61,900 nt of DNA from Phaeoceros laevis. Its lineage: Eukaryota; Anthocerotophyta; Anthocerotopsida; Notothyladales. Both the position numbers and the translations under genes were made by a program. Location: assembly GCA_049999765.1 (NCBI GenBank), contig JBNGIQ010009287.1, positions 100,214-162,113 on the forward strand. The letters run 5' to 3'. Under the pieces are notes generated by a model. The model had not been told where the DNA came from. It was given only the letters and a program-made list of their open reading frames with translations, and made no database searches. Shown here in pieces: positions 46,470 through 57,493 of this stretch. Position 1 is the stretch's first letter, and each line of letters starts with the position of its first letter.

Positions 46470-47904
46470 TTACCCCGCCAGGGGCTGAGGGGCCTCGTTT
46501 CCCGCCTCCTCGTAATCAGCACCACATTGGTTCACCTGCCTTTGTGGTTCTTTGTCTGCAAGATGGTGCCCTCTTCCCCTCCCGCCAGGTCCTCGTCCTC
46601 GAGGGCAGGCCGGCCCCTGGGTGCAGTCTGCAGAGCAATGTCCCCACACCCCGCAGTTGTAGCACTCTCCTCGGAACTCGCGTACATTCCCAAGCTCTAT
46701 GGGCACCGCACCATCAGGGGGAGGCCTGAACAGTCGGGGGCCGTTACCACCTTGCTGCCAGAGTCCTTCGTTGTAGAGTGCGTCAATCTTGCTGGCCACT
46801 GCCATTGCCTCCTGCAGAGTGGTGCAATTGCGCAGCATCATCTCCTTGCGTGCTTGCCGCTTGAGGCCACGAGTGTAACGATCAAGCATCTCTTCGTTAG
46901 TCATCCCCGGCACAGACAAAACCAGCCCCAAAAATTCTTCAGAATACGCATCTACAGACCCGCGCTGCACCAGCTTGGCTAGGCGATCACGAGCCGCCTG
47001 CCGGCCTTGGATGGGAACAAACTGTTCCTTGATCCCTGCAGATAGCTCCTCCATGTTGGTGTAGCGGGCCACCTCTCCTCTCTGCACTTGCGCTTCCCGT
47101 TGAAGCCACCACAGGAGTGCAGAACCCTTCAAGTATGCTGCTGCGAACGCGACATGCTGCTCCTTGGGCGCACCCTGCACAGCCAGATACTGCCCGACCT
47201 AGAACAGCCACTATTCTACAGCGACAGCGTCGCGCCGCCCTTCAAAATAGTCTGGCTTGGGCATACGAAGATGCCCCTGCCGCAATCCCTTGCCAGGCGT
47301 CGCGCCCCCATGCATGCTGCCTCCTCCATTTCCCAGCACATGCGATGGAATTGCAGCGCTCGCCTGCTGCTGTGCGGCCTGGGCGGCCTGTGCCACTTGT
47401 GCTGCCTGCGTCGCGCACTCCTGGTAGAGCAGAGTCTCGGCCCGCTGCTGCTGCAATGCAGCCTCAAGCTGCTGGAGCTGCCCGGCCTGGGTCTGGATCA
47501 CCTCCAGGGCCTGGGCGGGTTCCAGAATTTCGTGGGTCGGGCCAAGGTCCCCCATCTCCTAGCAGGTCCCGAACCTGCTCACGCAACCAATCCGAGCTGG
47601 TGCCTGTTAGTCCTAGCACACACCCAACCCTAAAACACAATAACCTCCCCGCGCCGCGCTGGACCGATGTCCACTCTGTCGACACAGATTCGCCCTGATG
47701 TACGATGACCGGCTCAACCACCTGCGTCAAACGAGGAATATGATACTGATAATGTGTTGCAAGCAAAAGGATATCCTCAAGATGTTGCGCTGATGGCGGG
47801 CAGTAAGATGAAGCAGCCCAGAACATGCGGATGTGAAGAGCGGAGTCATAGGGCAAAAAAGCCGGCGGAAGCAATTCTCTCAGTCGTTCATCTTTGTCCG
47901 ACAT
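46470..47904 (-). pseudogene. Chromovirus gag with zinc knuckle, broken
   Basis: Gag starts at Met 47904, 36 nt inside the LTR (MSDKDERLRELLPPAFLPYD). The frame shifts near 47550, then has two TAG codons around 47195-47213 just before VGQYLAVQGAPKEQHVAF. The nucleocapsid knuckle CYNCGVWGHCSADC is near 46670. A stop at 46470 separates gag from protease. Confidence 0.85.
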
Positions 47905-47921
47905 CCACTCGTGAACGTACG

Positions 47922-47940
47922 AGTGGGCTCTGATACCAGT
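47922..47940 (-). promoter_or_regulatory. Initiator-Met tRNA primer binding site
   Basis: Just inside the 5' LTR the minus strand reads TGGTATCAGAGC, complementary to the 3' end of tRNA-iMet, the usual minus-strand primer of plant LTR retrotransposons. It confirms the minus-strand orientation. Confidence 0.9.
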
Positions 47941-48185
47941 TGTTACAGAGGAAGAACGCCCCCCTTGAGCAGCGTATTCACTTTATTAAATAGTCACACC
48001 ATACCGTCTTTTACGGGCTATAGCTTAGCCCGTAAATGTAGCTAGCCCGTGAGAGGGCGCGATTCACAAATGATCCCGAAGTACTCGGGATGCCATGCTG
48101 GTCACGCCTAGGCCGCACCGGCCTTATCATTACGCTTATCACTCAAAAGCCACTCAAAGCCTATCTAAGTCATAAGGCCGTAACA
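47941..48185 (-). repeat. Chromovirus 5' LTR
   Basis: 245-bp twin of the LTR at 42792. A TTTATTAAATA stretch and a short inverted repeat TACGGGCTA...TAGCCCGTA lie within it. Confidence 0.92.
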
Positions 48186-48190
48186 ATATG

Positions 48191-48930
48191 GGCCAGTTGG
48201 GCCCATGCATGGGCCACTATTTGCATTGATGGGCACCTTTTGTGTTGTGTGTGGGCCAGCCTGTGCTCCCAATTGGGCCACAATTTTAGGTATGGAGCTC
48301 ACATATTTATAGGCACCACATGTCACGCGCCTAAGTGCTTTAGAAAAGTACTGTACTATTTCTTTGGCTGCCTTTTTCCTCTGTGGCCCGTATCTTGCGT
48401 GAATATTCCACCACCCCTGTTCCTCTTTCCCTTCTCCCTCTCTTCTTTCCCCTCTCCCTCTCCTCTTTCCCATTTTGGTGTCTGCTCTTGCGGCTAAGTG
48501 TCATGGCGGAAGTCAAGCTTTGGGCATGGATATAACGGCCTAGGGAGCTCATTTCTCCACCAAAATTGTTGCCCTATAGCTTGCTTGAAAGGTATAACCT
48601 AGATTATCATCCTCTTAAAATCTCGGGCCGCCAATGTCAAAATAACCATTGTTCTATCCATTCTTAGCAAGGAATGGATTCCTCCAAATATCCGCCTATA
48701 ACTTCAAGTGTCAGCAACGGTTACCATGCCTAGGTTAGGGGAAGGGAAGTTTAAGGTTCATCCATGCCCTCTTACATGGTTGAAAAAAAATTGTATGAAA
48801 ATCATTTTTTTATCTTGTCAAATGCACGTAATATGTGGCCCATACTACATGCTAACCCCGCCCATACTACACTAGAGAGATGGCTCAAACGACCTACATG
48901 GCCCAAATGACCCGCATTTACCTTATAGCA
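48191..48930. other. Right target flank, unassigned repetitive DNA
   Basis: Noncoding sequence with repeated GGGCCA words and a pyrimidine-rich CTCTTTCCCTTCTCC tract (48415-48470). It continues the segment left of the chromovirus and may be part of an older element. Confidence 0.45.
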
Positions 48931-49660
48931 TCTTTAGAGAATGCCAGGTATCTTACCCAAAGTAGCTTCGACATTCTGGCTGATGTACCAGAAGGCCCTC
49001 CCCAGCTTAGACAGATAGAACGAGTTGCTTGAGTTGGTTGAGATGGGTAATTGAAATAGATGCCAACTAGTAAGCAAACACACGAGTGAGCACATTTTCT
49101 ACGAATGTCATTATGCGAGGGAAATATGGGGACGCATCCAAAGCTGGATGATGATGTTGGAATCCCCAGCTCGTCTGTCCATCATGAAGGCCACAAACAC
49201 TGTTTGGAATTGAAGAGCGAAAAAGGAAACCATTCTGGACACAACAATGGTGGTTGATAACTTGGTCTACAACCTTGTTTGAACTCTGGGTTAACTGGAC
49301 GTCGGAGATATACGGGGGCAAGGACAATCAAACAATTCAGGCCACCCTGTGCAAGATTTGGGCAAATGTGATTACCTCTGGGGCAGCACTGAGGAAGAAG
49401 GGACCAAAGAGGTTCAATGCTGTCGATTGGTACAGAGCAGATATGCCCTGGCAACTGATTGACACTTGGAATGTACGTTGTCCATGGCTTACACTGCGAG
49501 GGAGACTCTGAGAAGCGACAGTCAAGCCTTGATGAAACACATGCGAGAGAATAACACAAGAAAGAAGTTAAATACGCTACAAGGGGGCAGAGCTAGGCAG
49601 AACAGGGGAAAAAGACCATACCGTAGTAGGAAGGTGACGGCGGCTTCGAAGGCACACTAG
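48931..49660 (+). pseudogene. Second LINE: ORF2 C-terminal fragment
   Basis: The plus strand encodes the zinc-binding region that ends L1-type ORF2: HIFYECHYAREIWGRIQSW near 49095, then TTLFELWVNWTSEIYGGKDN and IQATLCKIWANVI, with stops and a frameshift. No RT precedes it here, so it is separate from, or displaced from, the LINE ending at 42650. Confidence 0.65.
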
Positions 49661-50833
49661 ACAAAATACCAAGGAGGCAGCTTAGCGTCAGGACGGATCA
49701 CGTGGTCCGAGGGGAGAATGGCTATGCCACTCCGGAGGCGTGGTAGATCAGCGGAAAAAGGAGAGGCATCTGTGTCAAAAACAGAGATCGAGGTAACATG
49801 CAACCCCAGAGGAAGAACATTTGGGGAACTAGTAAGACAGAGAAATCAAAGGAAAAGGACGAATACACTCACCAAAACCTGAGAGGAAGGACTGTCGGCA
49901 CAGACCAATGTGGAGGGGGCGGTTGCTTTTAAGCAGGGCAAAGAAGAGCTTGGAGACACTGCTGCCTATCTTTCGAGCCACAAGGAGAAACGTGTTGCAC
50001 CTTTTCTACAGCAGCAAGAGCGTCAGTCACAAAAAATGGAAGGAGGGGGAGTTGGGTGCGCTAGGGTCGTGCTGCATAGATTTGCAGACGATACCAGTGT
50101 GAGTGTGGACGAGAGCAGGGGCACGAGGGTTCCCAGGAGTACAGAACTGCATGTTGGGCTTCAGGATCTCTGGCACGATGCATTGTTTGCGGCAAATGGC
50201 CCCTCGGCAGAGAGTGTGGTAGCAAACGTCAGAACGAAAGAGGAGTTGAGTATGCTGATGGATGTTACGGATCGCTGCATCATCATGCAGGTTCGGAATA
50301 TGGAGATTCACAACTCCTCCCCTCCTGACTCGGAAGAACAAGATGCGCAGCTGGAGTACGACAATGCAAGATTGAGCAAACTCTGTGAAGCATGACGACA
50401 TTTGGAGCAGAGGGTTGCTTGGGTGGAGAAGTAGCGCTTCCTATGGGGAGTGTAATGTGGCTTGCGCTGGGAGCAAGGAAACACCTCAAGGACACAGAGT
50501 AAGCGGCATTAAGATTAAGGAAACGACAAAAAGCCACACGGCAGTTTCTACCACAAGCTGGGAGACAAATTTAAATAGGATCTAAAGTGCTTTGTGATAG
50601 AAGGTTTGAGTGAAGTTACTTGGGTAGTCAATTAGGAATAGCTGACTAGTGAGAAGACACACTCTTGTATAGAGTGTTGGTAAATTGTGTACCACCAAGA
50701 AAATGCGCCGAGAGTCGCAAAGAAAAGAACAGAACGCGCACCGCTAAACAAACTCAGCAAGATATTGAGTACATCAATAGTGCATGCTAAAGACAATGCC
50801 CAACTCATGTGACAATTCCCCATAAATACTTCA
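49661..50833 (+). other. ORF of unknown function (49910-50395) and flanks
   Basis: A 161-codon open frame reads GKEELGDTAAYLSSHKEKRV then MDVTDRCIIMQVRNMEIHNS, ending KLCEA before a TGA. It is hydrophilic and acidic. No family is recognised. An FADD word inside it has none of the flanking RT context and should not be taken for an RT motif. Probably transposon-derived. Confidence 0.3.
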
Positions 50834-51437
50834 ATGTCTAGACGAGGGTGTAGAAAGCAATTGCACAACGTCGACCTATTTGCAAGGTATCTAGGTGAAA
50901 TTGTCCAATCCCAACATCATAGATTGAACCGTTTCTTCTCACAATCAAGAAAACCTGCACTCCCTAAGCAACAAATCACTAGTCACGGCCAGCCATCCAG
51001 GTCTCCAATACCTGATCCACTAGTGAACATTAGAAAGCAAGTACAAAATAAATTGACAAGTGCATGTCAGGTTTTACAAGCTCACATAAGAACCCTTGCT
51101 AGTCAAAAACTCACCTTGTGTAACCATTCCACCGAGCATTCTAATTCCTTTCCTTTGCCTTCTGATCAATTACTCGTTGAGATCCATGAACTTGTCAAGT
51201 CTACTATTGTAAGCATTCGAGCACAAACTCTAGACTTAACAGATACAATCATTACCACAAATAGACAGGTCCAATCACTCACCCAATAATTGAAGTCCCT
51301 TAATCTGATCAACAAGGATGCGACACCTTTTCAACGCTGTGATTTCCAAAGCCTGCAGGAACCAATAGCGCATGTATTCAAAGAGATGATGAGGACACAG
51401 GCCAAGTATAACAAACTAAAGAGTTGGTTCCCCCTGT
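50834..51437 (+). pseudogene. Hypothetical protein fragment with one internal stop
   Basis: An open frame of 151 codons, then TAA at 51287, then about 48 more codons in the same frame to a TAG. It starts MSRRGCRKQLHNVDLFARYL, is basic at the N-terminus and helical further on (LLVEIHELVKSTIVSIRAQT). The resumption after the stop suggests a recently broken gene. Family unknown. Confidence 0.35.
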
Positions 51438-52080
51438 AGGACATTCACATGTCATACAGTAACAGGGGCAGTGCCATGCGGTGCTGAGTAGCTAGTGTGA
51501 TTAGCTGAGTACAGGACAGTTAGCTAAGTTGGTTTGGACCACATGTCCTATGCCCAGTGTGAAGAGGGCCATTATATGCATGACATTTGTGTGTGAGTTA
51601 GGTTAGGATACGGGCTGCTCGAAACTTGATGTCGGCGGCACCTGGCCCAATATGAAAGGGGCCATTACGTGTAGTATTTGTATGCGGCTTAGGCTAGGAC
51701 ACGTCACTGACGGCAGGTTGAGCACTTCCTCGGGCATCCCGGCAGCCGGACGAGGATAGTTAGCAAGCGCGCCAAGGAGCATTCAAGGCAGGCTGAAAGC
51801 AAGCAGGTGCACCGGGGAGAACACGGGCCAAGCAAGACAGTAGCCGCGGCAGCACGGGCAGAATAAGGGAGACGGAGCGGAGGGGAACAACTGAATTTCT
51901 AGCTGTTCCTGAAGCGGGGTTGCGGTGCGCGACCATCAACGGCCAGTAGGATTCCAAGTTTTAAGGAAAGTACGCTTCTTATTTTAAGGAAAGTTTCTCC
52001 AATTCTAAATTAATACAATCTACGCTTCCTACCTTGCCGCTTCCGGGCACTATGCTCGTACGTAAGTCCTATATTATAAA
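51438..52080. repeat. Noncoding region with a diverged 94-bp direct duplication
   Basis: Segments near 51551 and 51645 share CCCARTRTGAARRGGGCCATTA and a following TTAGGYTAGGAYAC-like stretch at the same spacing, so they are an old tandem duplication. No gene is recognised in the rest of this stretch. Confidence 0.5.
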
Positions 52081-52224
52081 AGAATAATGAAAGAGAGAGT
52101 GTGTGTGTGTGACATGCTCTCTCTATGGGAGCCCAGGCGAAGGACATGGGGATATGAGTGTTGTGCACGCGCACGCGCGAGGGACCGTGAGAGCCCGCCT
52201 GCGCGTCAGCACGAGAGGGACCGT

Positions 52225-52315
52225 GAGCGGGCGCGCTCGATAAAATGAGGTCGGAGCCAGGAATTGAACCCACGACCTGCCAATCCCATTGGACTACCCA
52301 AACCATGTGACCTAC
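52225..52315 (-). mobile_element. tRNA-related SINE-like segment
   Basis: The minus strand contains TAGTCCAATGG (A-box-like) and GGTTCAATTCC (B-box-like) of RNA polymerase III promoters, within a tRNA-like context that includes TGGCTCCGACC. Their start-to-start distance (26 nt) is too short for an intact tRNA gene, so a degraded tRNA-derived SINE is more likely. Ends are not defined. Confidence 0.4.
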
Positions 52316-52383
52316 TCCATTTCAAAACAGCATTTGGTTCAAAATGTTTATATCCCAATAATTCTAACGGTTTATGGGTTTTA

Positions 52384-52442
52384 AGATGGATGGGATGGAT
52401 GGGTGGACGGGATGCATGGATGGGATGGGTGGAGGGATGAGT
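52384..52442. repeat. GGATG/GGTGG microsatellite
   Basis: An imperfect run of GGATG and GGTGG pentamers (GGATGGGATGGATGGGTGG...). Confidence 0.75.
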
Positions 52443-52480
52443 GATTGCCGTCGAATTTGACGGGCCATATACTAGTCCAT

Positions 52481-52812
52481 TAGGGGGACTCAATTATCGG
52501 CCGTCGGGACTTGGCTACAGCCAAGTCTGAGTACGCCGTGATCGTGCCACGGGTTATCCGTCAGTTTAGGGTTCGTGAACTTTCAAGTGCCACGTCGTGG
52601 CCTCCAACGGCGAACTTGGCTTTGGCAGATTTTTGGTTTTAACGTTTGTGGTTTAGGGTTTTATGTCTTATATTTTAAAAACGCCGCGGACGACTTCGCA
52701 CTTGGAGTTGGCCACTCCGACGAGCACCTCTTTAGGTGCCCGTGGGCCACGCACGGCTTGTCCGTCAGAGGGCTCTGACGAACAACCCGGGCCGATAATT
52801 GAGTCCCCCTAT
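52481..52812. mobile_element. MITE with perfect terminal inverted repeats and TA flanks
   Basis: A 331-bp segment starts TAGGGGGACTCAATTATCGG and ends with its exact inverse; the match covers 22 bp including the flanking TA. TIRs starting GGGGGACTC with a TA target duplication fit a Tc1/mariner-type nonautonomous element. No transposase frame is inside. Confidence 0.75.
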
Positions 52813-53285
52813 TACATAGAAATAACCCTTAAACGCCCAATCGTTTCGAATCTTACGAAACGCTGCCGAAACCACAGTCCCATTACGCCCGCCCCCAAAT
52901 TCCGAACCAAAAACTCGATCACGAACCAAAACTCCGAAGCTGTAGCGTCGCGCTCCTCCTTCGCGACGCGCAGCACCAGGCTGCCATCTCCTCCTCGGCG
53001 AAGAGGGAACTTATGTCTTAGGCGAAGGAGCGCTCCTCCTTCGCCGAGAGATGGCAGCATGGTGGTGCGCACCAGTGAAGGAGGAGCGCTCCTCCTTCAC
53101 CGATGCGCAAATGGAGGACTTTCACCAAAATCGATGCTCAAGACCAGACACATACTTTGAAATCGACCACAAACACAATCAAAATCGTCATGTTGGTCCG
53201 GGTCTTAGTACCATAACTGCCAGCAAAAAGCCCCATTCCTGAACGTGTGGCCACGGTGACACAGACATTCATCCAACAAATCAAA
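52813..53285. repeat. Imperfect inverted repeat with a 26-bp perfect palindrome
   Basis: Arms near 52966-53004 and 53033-53071 (GCGCAGCACCAGGCTGCCAT versus GCGCACCACCATGCTGCCAT in inverse, each continuing to GGCGAAG) can form a long hairpin. A near-palindrome around AGGAGCGCTCCT lies in the loop side, and a perfect 26-bp palindrome (GTGAAGGAGGAGC and its inverse) lies at 53075-53100. Likely a hairpin MITE or its remnant. The remainder to 53285 holds nothing recognised. Confidence 0.65.
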
Positions 53286-54783
53286 CTATGTTTCAAGTTT
53301 CAGACCTTTCATTTTGTGCACAACCTGAAAGCATTTTCCTAAGCAAACTACATCAAAATTGCATCCTAGGAAGCACGTACGTGTTCTTTTGCGATAGCAG
53401 ACACAGCGCAGCCTCCTTCTCCCTTCTATCTTCTGCGAAAAATGCATCTTGTCCACAGAATTAGGCAGTGGGTTACAACTTTGGCCTCCATCGGTTTTTT
53501 TTGCCACATCAACCATTTGCCTTCCAACCATCTCATTGAGATGTTTGTGCATCATGGGTTGTCGCCCTTCCTCCTTGCACCGGTCCCTGTAGAGGATGTA
53601 AGAGTTTGTTAGTGCAACATTAAAGCCAGCGAGCATCATGCGTTGCCACCACTTGTGGCTGCAAAGCTGTACAGAGTAATTGCCTAAGAGCTGACCGAAT
53701 GTGTCCACACCCCTCATTCCAGCATGATAAGCTTTGGCCACGAGTGAACAAGCTATTTCCACCCGCCCATCTCCATTGCTTGGCCACCTTTGCACAGTGC
53801 AGCCTTGTCCATAAGGGTTGACAGCTGTTGATAGGAGATTCACAAACGTTCTATCTTTCCAAGCAACGACGCAGATGCTCCTACTTCTGTGAATCCTCCT
53901 CTGTAGGTCTCCTCTGCTGTGTATTGCAGACTGCGAGCAAGCAAAGCCAATAGAGATAGGCTAGCCTTTTCGGGTAGTACGACATGTGCTTGTTGCGTAT
54001 ATGCCCCTCTCTAGCAGGTCAATGAAAACTCTGACACCCGTGAAAAAATTATCTATAAAGACATGGTATCCATATGGCTGCAAATCCCTGGTCAGGTTTT
54101 GCATCACTGAAGCTCCAGATCCAGCAGGAAGCACCTCATTCTTATCTTTGCCCAAATAAAGCACAAATGAGTAGCAATATTTTATTGCAGCACAGCAAAG
54201 CATCCAGAATTTTAACCCTCTCTTTGTGGGCTTTGCTGGCATGTAGCCTTTGCATTTAGCATACTTGCTTTTGCACAGGACCATCATCTCATCGATGGTC
54301 AAATCTGCAGCATAGCTTTGAAGCTTCTTGCAAGTACTGTTGAGATCATCAATGAACCACCGAACTTTTGCCATCTTGTCATCACTGTCTCCTTGCAACT
54401 TCAACTCTTGATTATCAACAAGATGCAAGTGAGTTGTGATTTCTTGCCATCTGTTCCTGGACAGTAAAGAAGACACAGCTTTGACATGCATTAGGTCTGG
54501 GCTCCTCTGCCAATAGTCTCTCTTGTTTGGTAGCTTCACAAGCCCCATGAATATCAGAGTTGCAAAATACCGCATGATCTCTCCCAAGTTGGCTTCTCGC
54601 CAAGTTTGGCCCTTCTTGGAACTCTCAGCCTTTCTGCTCCCATAGAGGTTAGTGAAGCTAACAATTTTTTGCAGCATGCCCATATGAATGAATAAAGAAA
54701 AGTAATCCCAAGGTTTAGCGTCATGTGGCAAGTGTACATTGATAGCTGGTACATGGGGTCCTTTGTACTTGTAACCCATCTTC
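53286..54783 (-). pseudogene. piggyBac-type transposase, catalytic part, one in-frame stop
   Basis: Minus-strand DDE transposase of the piggyBac (PGBD) group. The frame from 54779 reads PWDYFSLFIHMGMLQKIVSF, ANLGEIMRYFATLIFMGLVK, then LTIDEMMVLCKSKYAKCKGY (first catalytic Asp), YGYHVFIDNFFTG (second Asp), a TAG near 53961, and in the same frame CVVAWKDRTFVNLLST, MRGVDTFGQLLGNYS (third Asp) and a Cys-containing tail ending 53286. The single stop after TTRKG is the only break within the domain. It joins the upstream 595-codon ORF by a one-base frame change near 54780, or by an unseen splice. Confidence 0.85.
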
Positions 54784-56668
54784 CTTCAGGGTTTCTTCTT
54801 CGCAATTCCAATACATGTCAGAAAAGGCCTCTTCAAAAGACATAGCTTTGAAATCATCCAAGTCGTTATACATACCCAACTCATCACGGATTTGTTGACG
54901 TGTTTGCCTCCACTCAGCACTTCGCTTGCACTTCGGAACCTGTCCCTTCTTCTTCCCTCGTACCTGGTTCTTAGCTACTTTTTTTTTGCCTGCAGATGTC
55001 TCCTCTCTAAGTGCATAACTTCCCTTCGCTTGGACTTCAAGATCATCATCTGAATTGGCCTCCCTCCATAAATCACCCCACTTTCCTGAGACATCAATTT
55101 GGGGGTCCTCCTCTGAATCCGTAGTCGCTGAGTCCTCCCTGTGGTCAGAGCCTGCTACGGACTCTAGATCTGGAAAAGTCTCCATAAAAGCAATGGTTGG
55201 ATGAAGCTGTCGATCGTTGTGACTAACTTTCTTTGCTTTGGGTGATGGTTTGCCCCAGGTCAGCTTGTGACCTAAATGCTGGCCTGCTGCTAGCTTCTCC
55301 CTCTTGTCCACATACCAAGTGGGGTCAGATGTGGCTTCATGCGACCAATTGCTTGGAAAAAATCCTGTGCTTGCCTTGCTTGTCTCGCATGCGTAGTCTC
55401 GTAATGATGGCCCTCCAACTTCATAGCCTTCACGTTGAGCTTCATCACGGGGAACCAACTTGCAATGGTTGCTAATGAATTCAAGCTCACAAGTACCAAA
55501 GTCAACAAGCCAGACATCCTCCCACTGTTCAGCCTTCAAGACCCCACGACGCCAGCCAGGTTTGGGCTCCAACCCATCACCAATACAAGCAAGCTCCTGA
55601 TCACTGCAGTAGGAAGTAGGAACGTCCACTAGCCAACGAACTCCTTTAGAGTATGCATAAGTACCTGAGACGAAGCAATGATTCCTTGTCCGAACAGGTT
55701 TCACTGGGCTGAGTTTGAGAGGAGTAGCAGGGGAGCCCAGACATGCTTGTTTTGCTTTTGCAGCCGACTTCTTTGGAGTCTGACAACCATGTAGTCGACC
55801 TCCCTCTTCAGTTTCCTCCTCCTCTCTAGGATGTTCATTGTTCTCCTCAGCCCTAGCCTCACCTTCTTGTTGTGTAGCAGCTGCTTGCCCAGTTGAGACA
55901 GCTTGCCCAGTTGAGACATACTGCAGGTTGCAATTGCTTTCCAGACCAGGCTGTACAGCTCTTTCAAGCTTGAGCACTGCAGAACCAATCGCTTCATATG
56001 CTTCCTTGAGATCAAGAGCAATCTGTCTTGCAGCTGGATGCGTGGGTGCAAGGACAGGGGTAGGCATTTCATAGCTAAAGAACCAATCAGGCACAACATA
56101 GGGAGGAGAAGGAGGCTTCAATTTCTTAGCAGCTGGGGATGTAACCACATCTGCATGCGAGGGAGAATTAAGCTTGCCTTCAGATCTAACTACATTTGCG
56201 TAAGAGGAAGCAGAAACCGCGCCCAAGGCATTAGGTGAGACTGGAATTAGCTCATCTGAACTATGGGAAGATGTGTTCTCGTAATGCAGAGTTGATTTCT
56301 GCTGGGATACCATCCTGGGCTCCCTCTGCTCGACAATTTGTCCAACCCAGGATGTCTGCAGCGTGGCGCCTCCACAGGTATCGCAGATTAGGACCCTTTG
56401 GATTGCAAGGCACGACGACACCGCGAGGTTTTGGTGAAGCCAGCAAGAATTGCTAGTCGCACAAATTGAGGAGCTTCTCTGCCTCAGGTGAGGTCGCTCC
56501 AAAGGCAATTGCCCAATCCACGATCAATCTCTTGTCCGCCTCAGATATAGTTGTCGCTGATGCTGCCATATCTGCCGATGCTGCCATATCTAATTGTGAT
56601 CGGTGAAGACGATCGACAGAGATTGTGAAAACCGTGAAAACCTGCTCATGCTTCTTCATGATGCACAT
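54721..56668 (-). CDS. Long N-terminal ORF of the piggyBac element
   Basis: A 595-codon minus-strand frame (56508-54721) overlaps the transposase start by about 60 nt. It is Glu/Ser/Lys-rich, with a more ordered block near 55400-55700 (RWLVDVPTSYCSDQELACIG, then WRRGVLKAEQWEDVWLVDFG) that resembles a small beta-barrel reader domain but is not identified, a Lys-rich segment KKKVAKNQVRGKKKGQ, and an acidic end (FEEAFSDMYWNCEEETLKED). A further frame upstream (56668-56261) begins MCIMKKHEQVFTVF and has one TAG. These probably form the N-terminal extension of the transposase; how they are joined is unknown. Confidence 0.55.
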
Positions 56669-57077
56669 AGCCGAGGCTGTGAAACAGCCTCGGCCGAGCC
56701 TGTGTAATAGCCAACCGAGCCTAAGTAACAGGCCCGAGTCGGGAGATTTTTGTAGGCTCGGCAGAGCCTAAAGGGCTAAATCCCGGGTCGCCCCTGCGTT
56801 AACCAGTATGGTTAAAATATAACCCTTAGTTGCACATAATTAACTATAGTTAATATTACCTTAATCATAAGTGAGATGTAGGGTTCGAACTCGAGTTTTG
56901 TAATATGCTATTTTTTACGAATTTAAAGATTAAATAATACATGAAATAGGTAAGAAACTTTTTATAGCCCTCAACTAACCAAAAATGGTTAGTTGTGTAA
57001 AGGACTTACTTGTGAGGTAACTAGGTAGTTACCTGAAGTAACTAGTGTGTTACTTGATATCTAGCTCTAGGGCTAGG
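56669..57077. other. Intergenic between piggyBac and LTR element
   Basis: A GGCTCGG/CCGAGCC-rich inverted repeat region (56669-56770), then AT-rich noncoding sequence. TTAA occurs at 56799, but a matching piggyBac terminal repeat on the other side was not found. Confidence 0.45.
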
Positions 57078-57449
57078 TGTCACATATTGATAGGTTGGAA
57101 TATGGGCATGAGTTGAGTGCAGACCTAAGTTTAGGTATGGGACCTAAGTTTAGCTTTGGCTCTGGAGCTCTGTCTTGAAAGATTCCATTGTAGGCAAGAG
57201 CTTGAGTTGGCAACTGCTTGAAGCTCATGAGATTGAGTGTGGCAGATGCCTGGAGCTCTGGAGGCTCTTTGCTTGTAACCTTGATATATAAAGAAAGGGC
57301 TGGCCCCAGTAGGGGACAGCAAGTCCATCTACGTTGTAGCAGCTCTGGGCGGGACTTGGGGTCCTAATGCTGTGTCTTTGTGTGCAATTGTGCTAACCAT
57401 CTGAAGGAAAGATCTAGGGGTAAATCCTCTTTAACCGAGGTCTGTCACA
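57078..57449 (+). repeat. 5' LTR of a truncated retrotransposon
   Basis: A 372-bp segment, TGTCACATATTG...CTGTCACA. It has a TATA box (TTGATATATAAAG near 57282) and is directly followed by a primer site. No 3' LTR is found downstream in the window. Confidence 0.65.
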
Positions 57450-57450
57450 G

Positions 57451-57466
57451 GTGGTATTAGAGCAAC
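57451..57466 (+). promoter_or_regulatory. Primer binding site, initiator-Met type
   Basis: GTGGTATTAGAGC directly follows the LTR end; it matches the TGGTATCAGAGC iMet site with one change. Confidence 0.65.
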
Positions 57467-57493
57467 CTTCGAGATTGTTAGCAGTTTGCACAA

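Larger units (their letters stand above)
42787..48190 (-). mobile_element. Chromodomain Ty3/gypsy retrotransposon (chromovirus), complete but inactive
   Basis: A 5394-bp element (42792-48185), coding on minus, bounded by 245-bp LTRs and the 5-bp target duplication ATATG (42787-42791 and 48186-48190). Order along the minus strand: LTR, initiator-Met primer site, gag with zinc knuckle, protease, RT, RNase H, integrase, chromodomain, LTR. The LTRs differ at 4 positions. The coding part has several in-frame stops and frameshifts, so it cannot make its own proteins. Its coding region is more GC-rich than the flanking LINE. Confidence 0.93.

Noticed and set aside
46169-47698. Plus-strand ORFs of 181-193 codons
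   Set aside because: Antisense shadows of the GC-rich chromovirus gag.
42792-48185. Stop codon reassignment (TAA/TAG as glutamine), suggested by the chromovirus stops
   Set aside because: Host genes here end normally at TAA (FATB-2), TAG (WASHC3) and TGA (others), and LINE stops also occur at non-Gln positions. Ordinary mutation explains it.
50078-50120. FADD-like reverse transcriptase motif in the ORF at 49910
   Set aside because: No flanking RT motifs A, B or D are present, so the word is by chance.
52250-52310. Functional tRNA gene
   Set aside because: A- and B-box-like words are too close together and no cloverleaf with paired acceptor stem could be formed.
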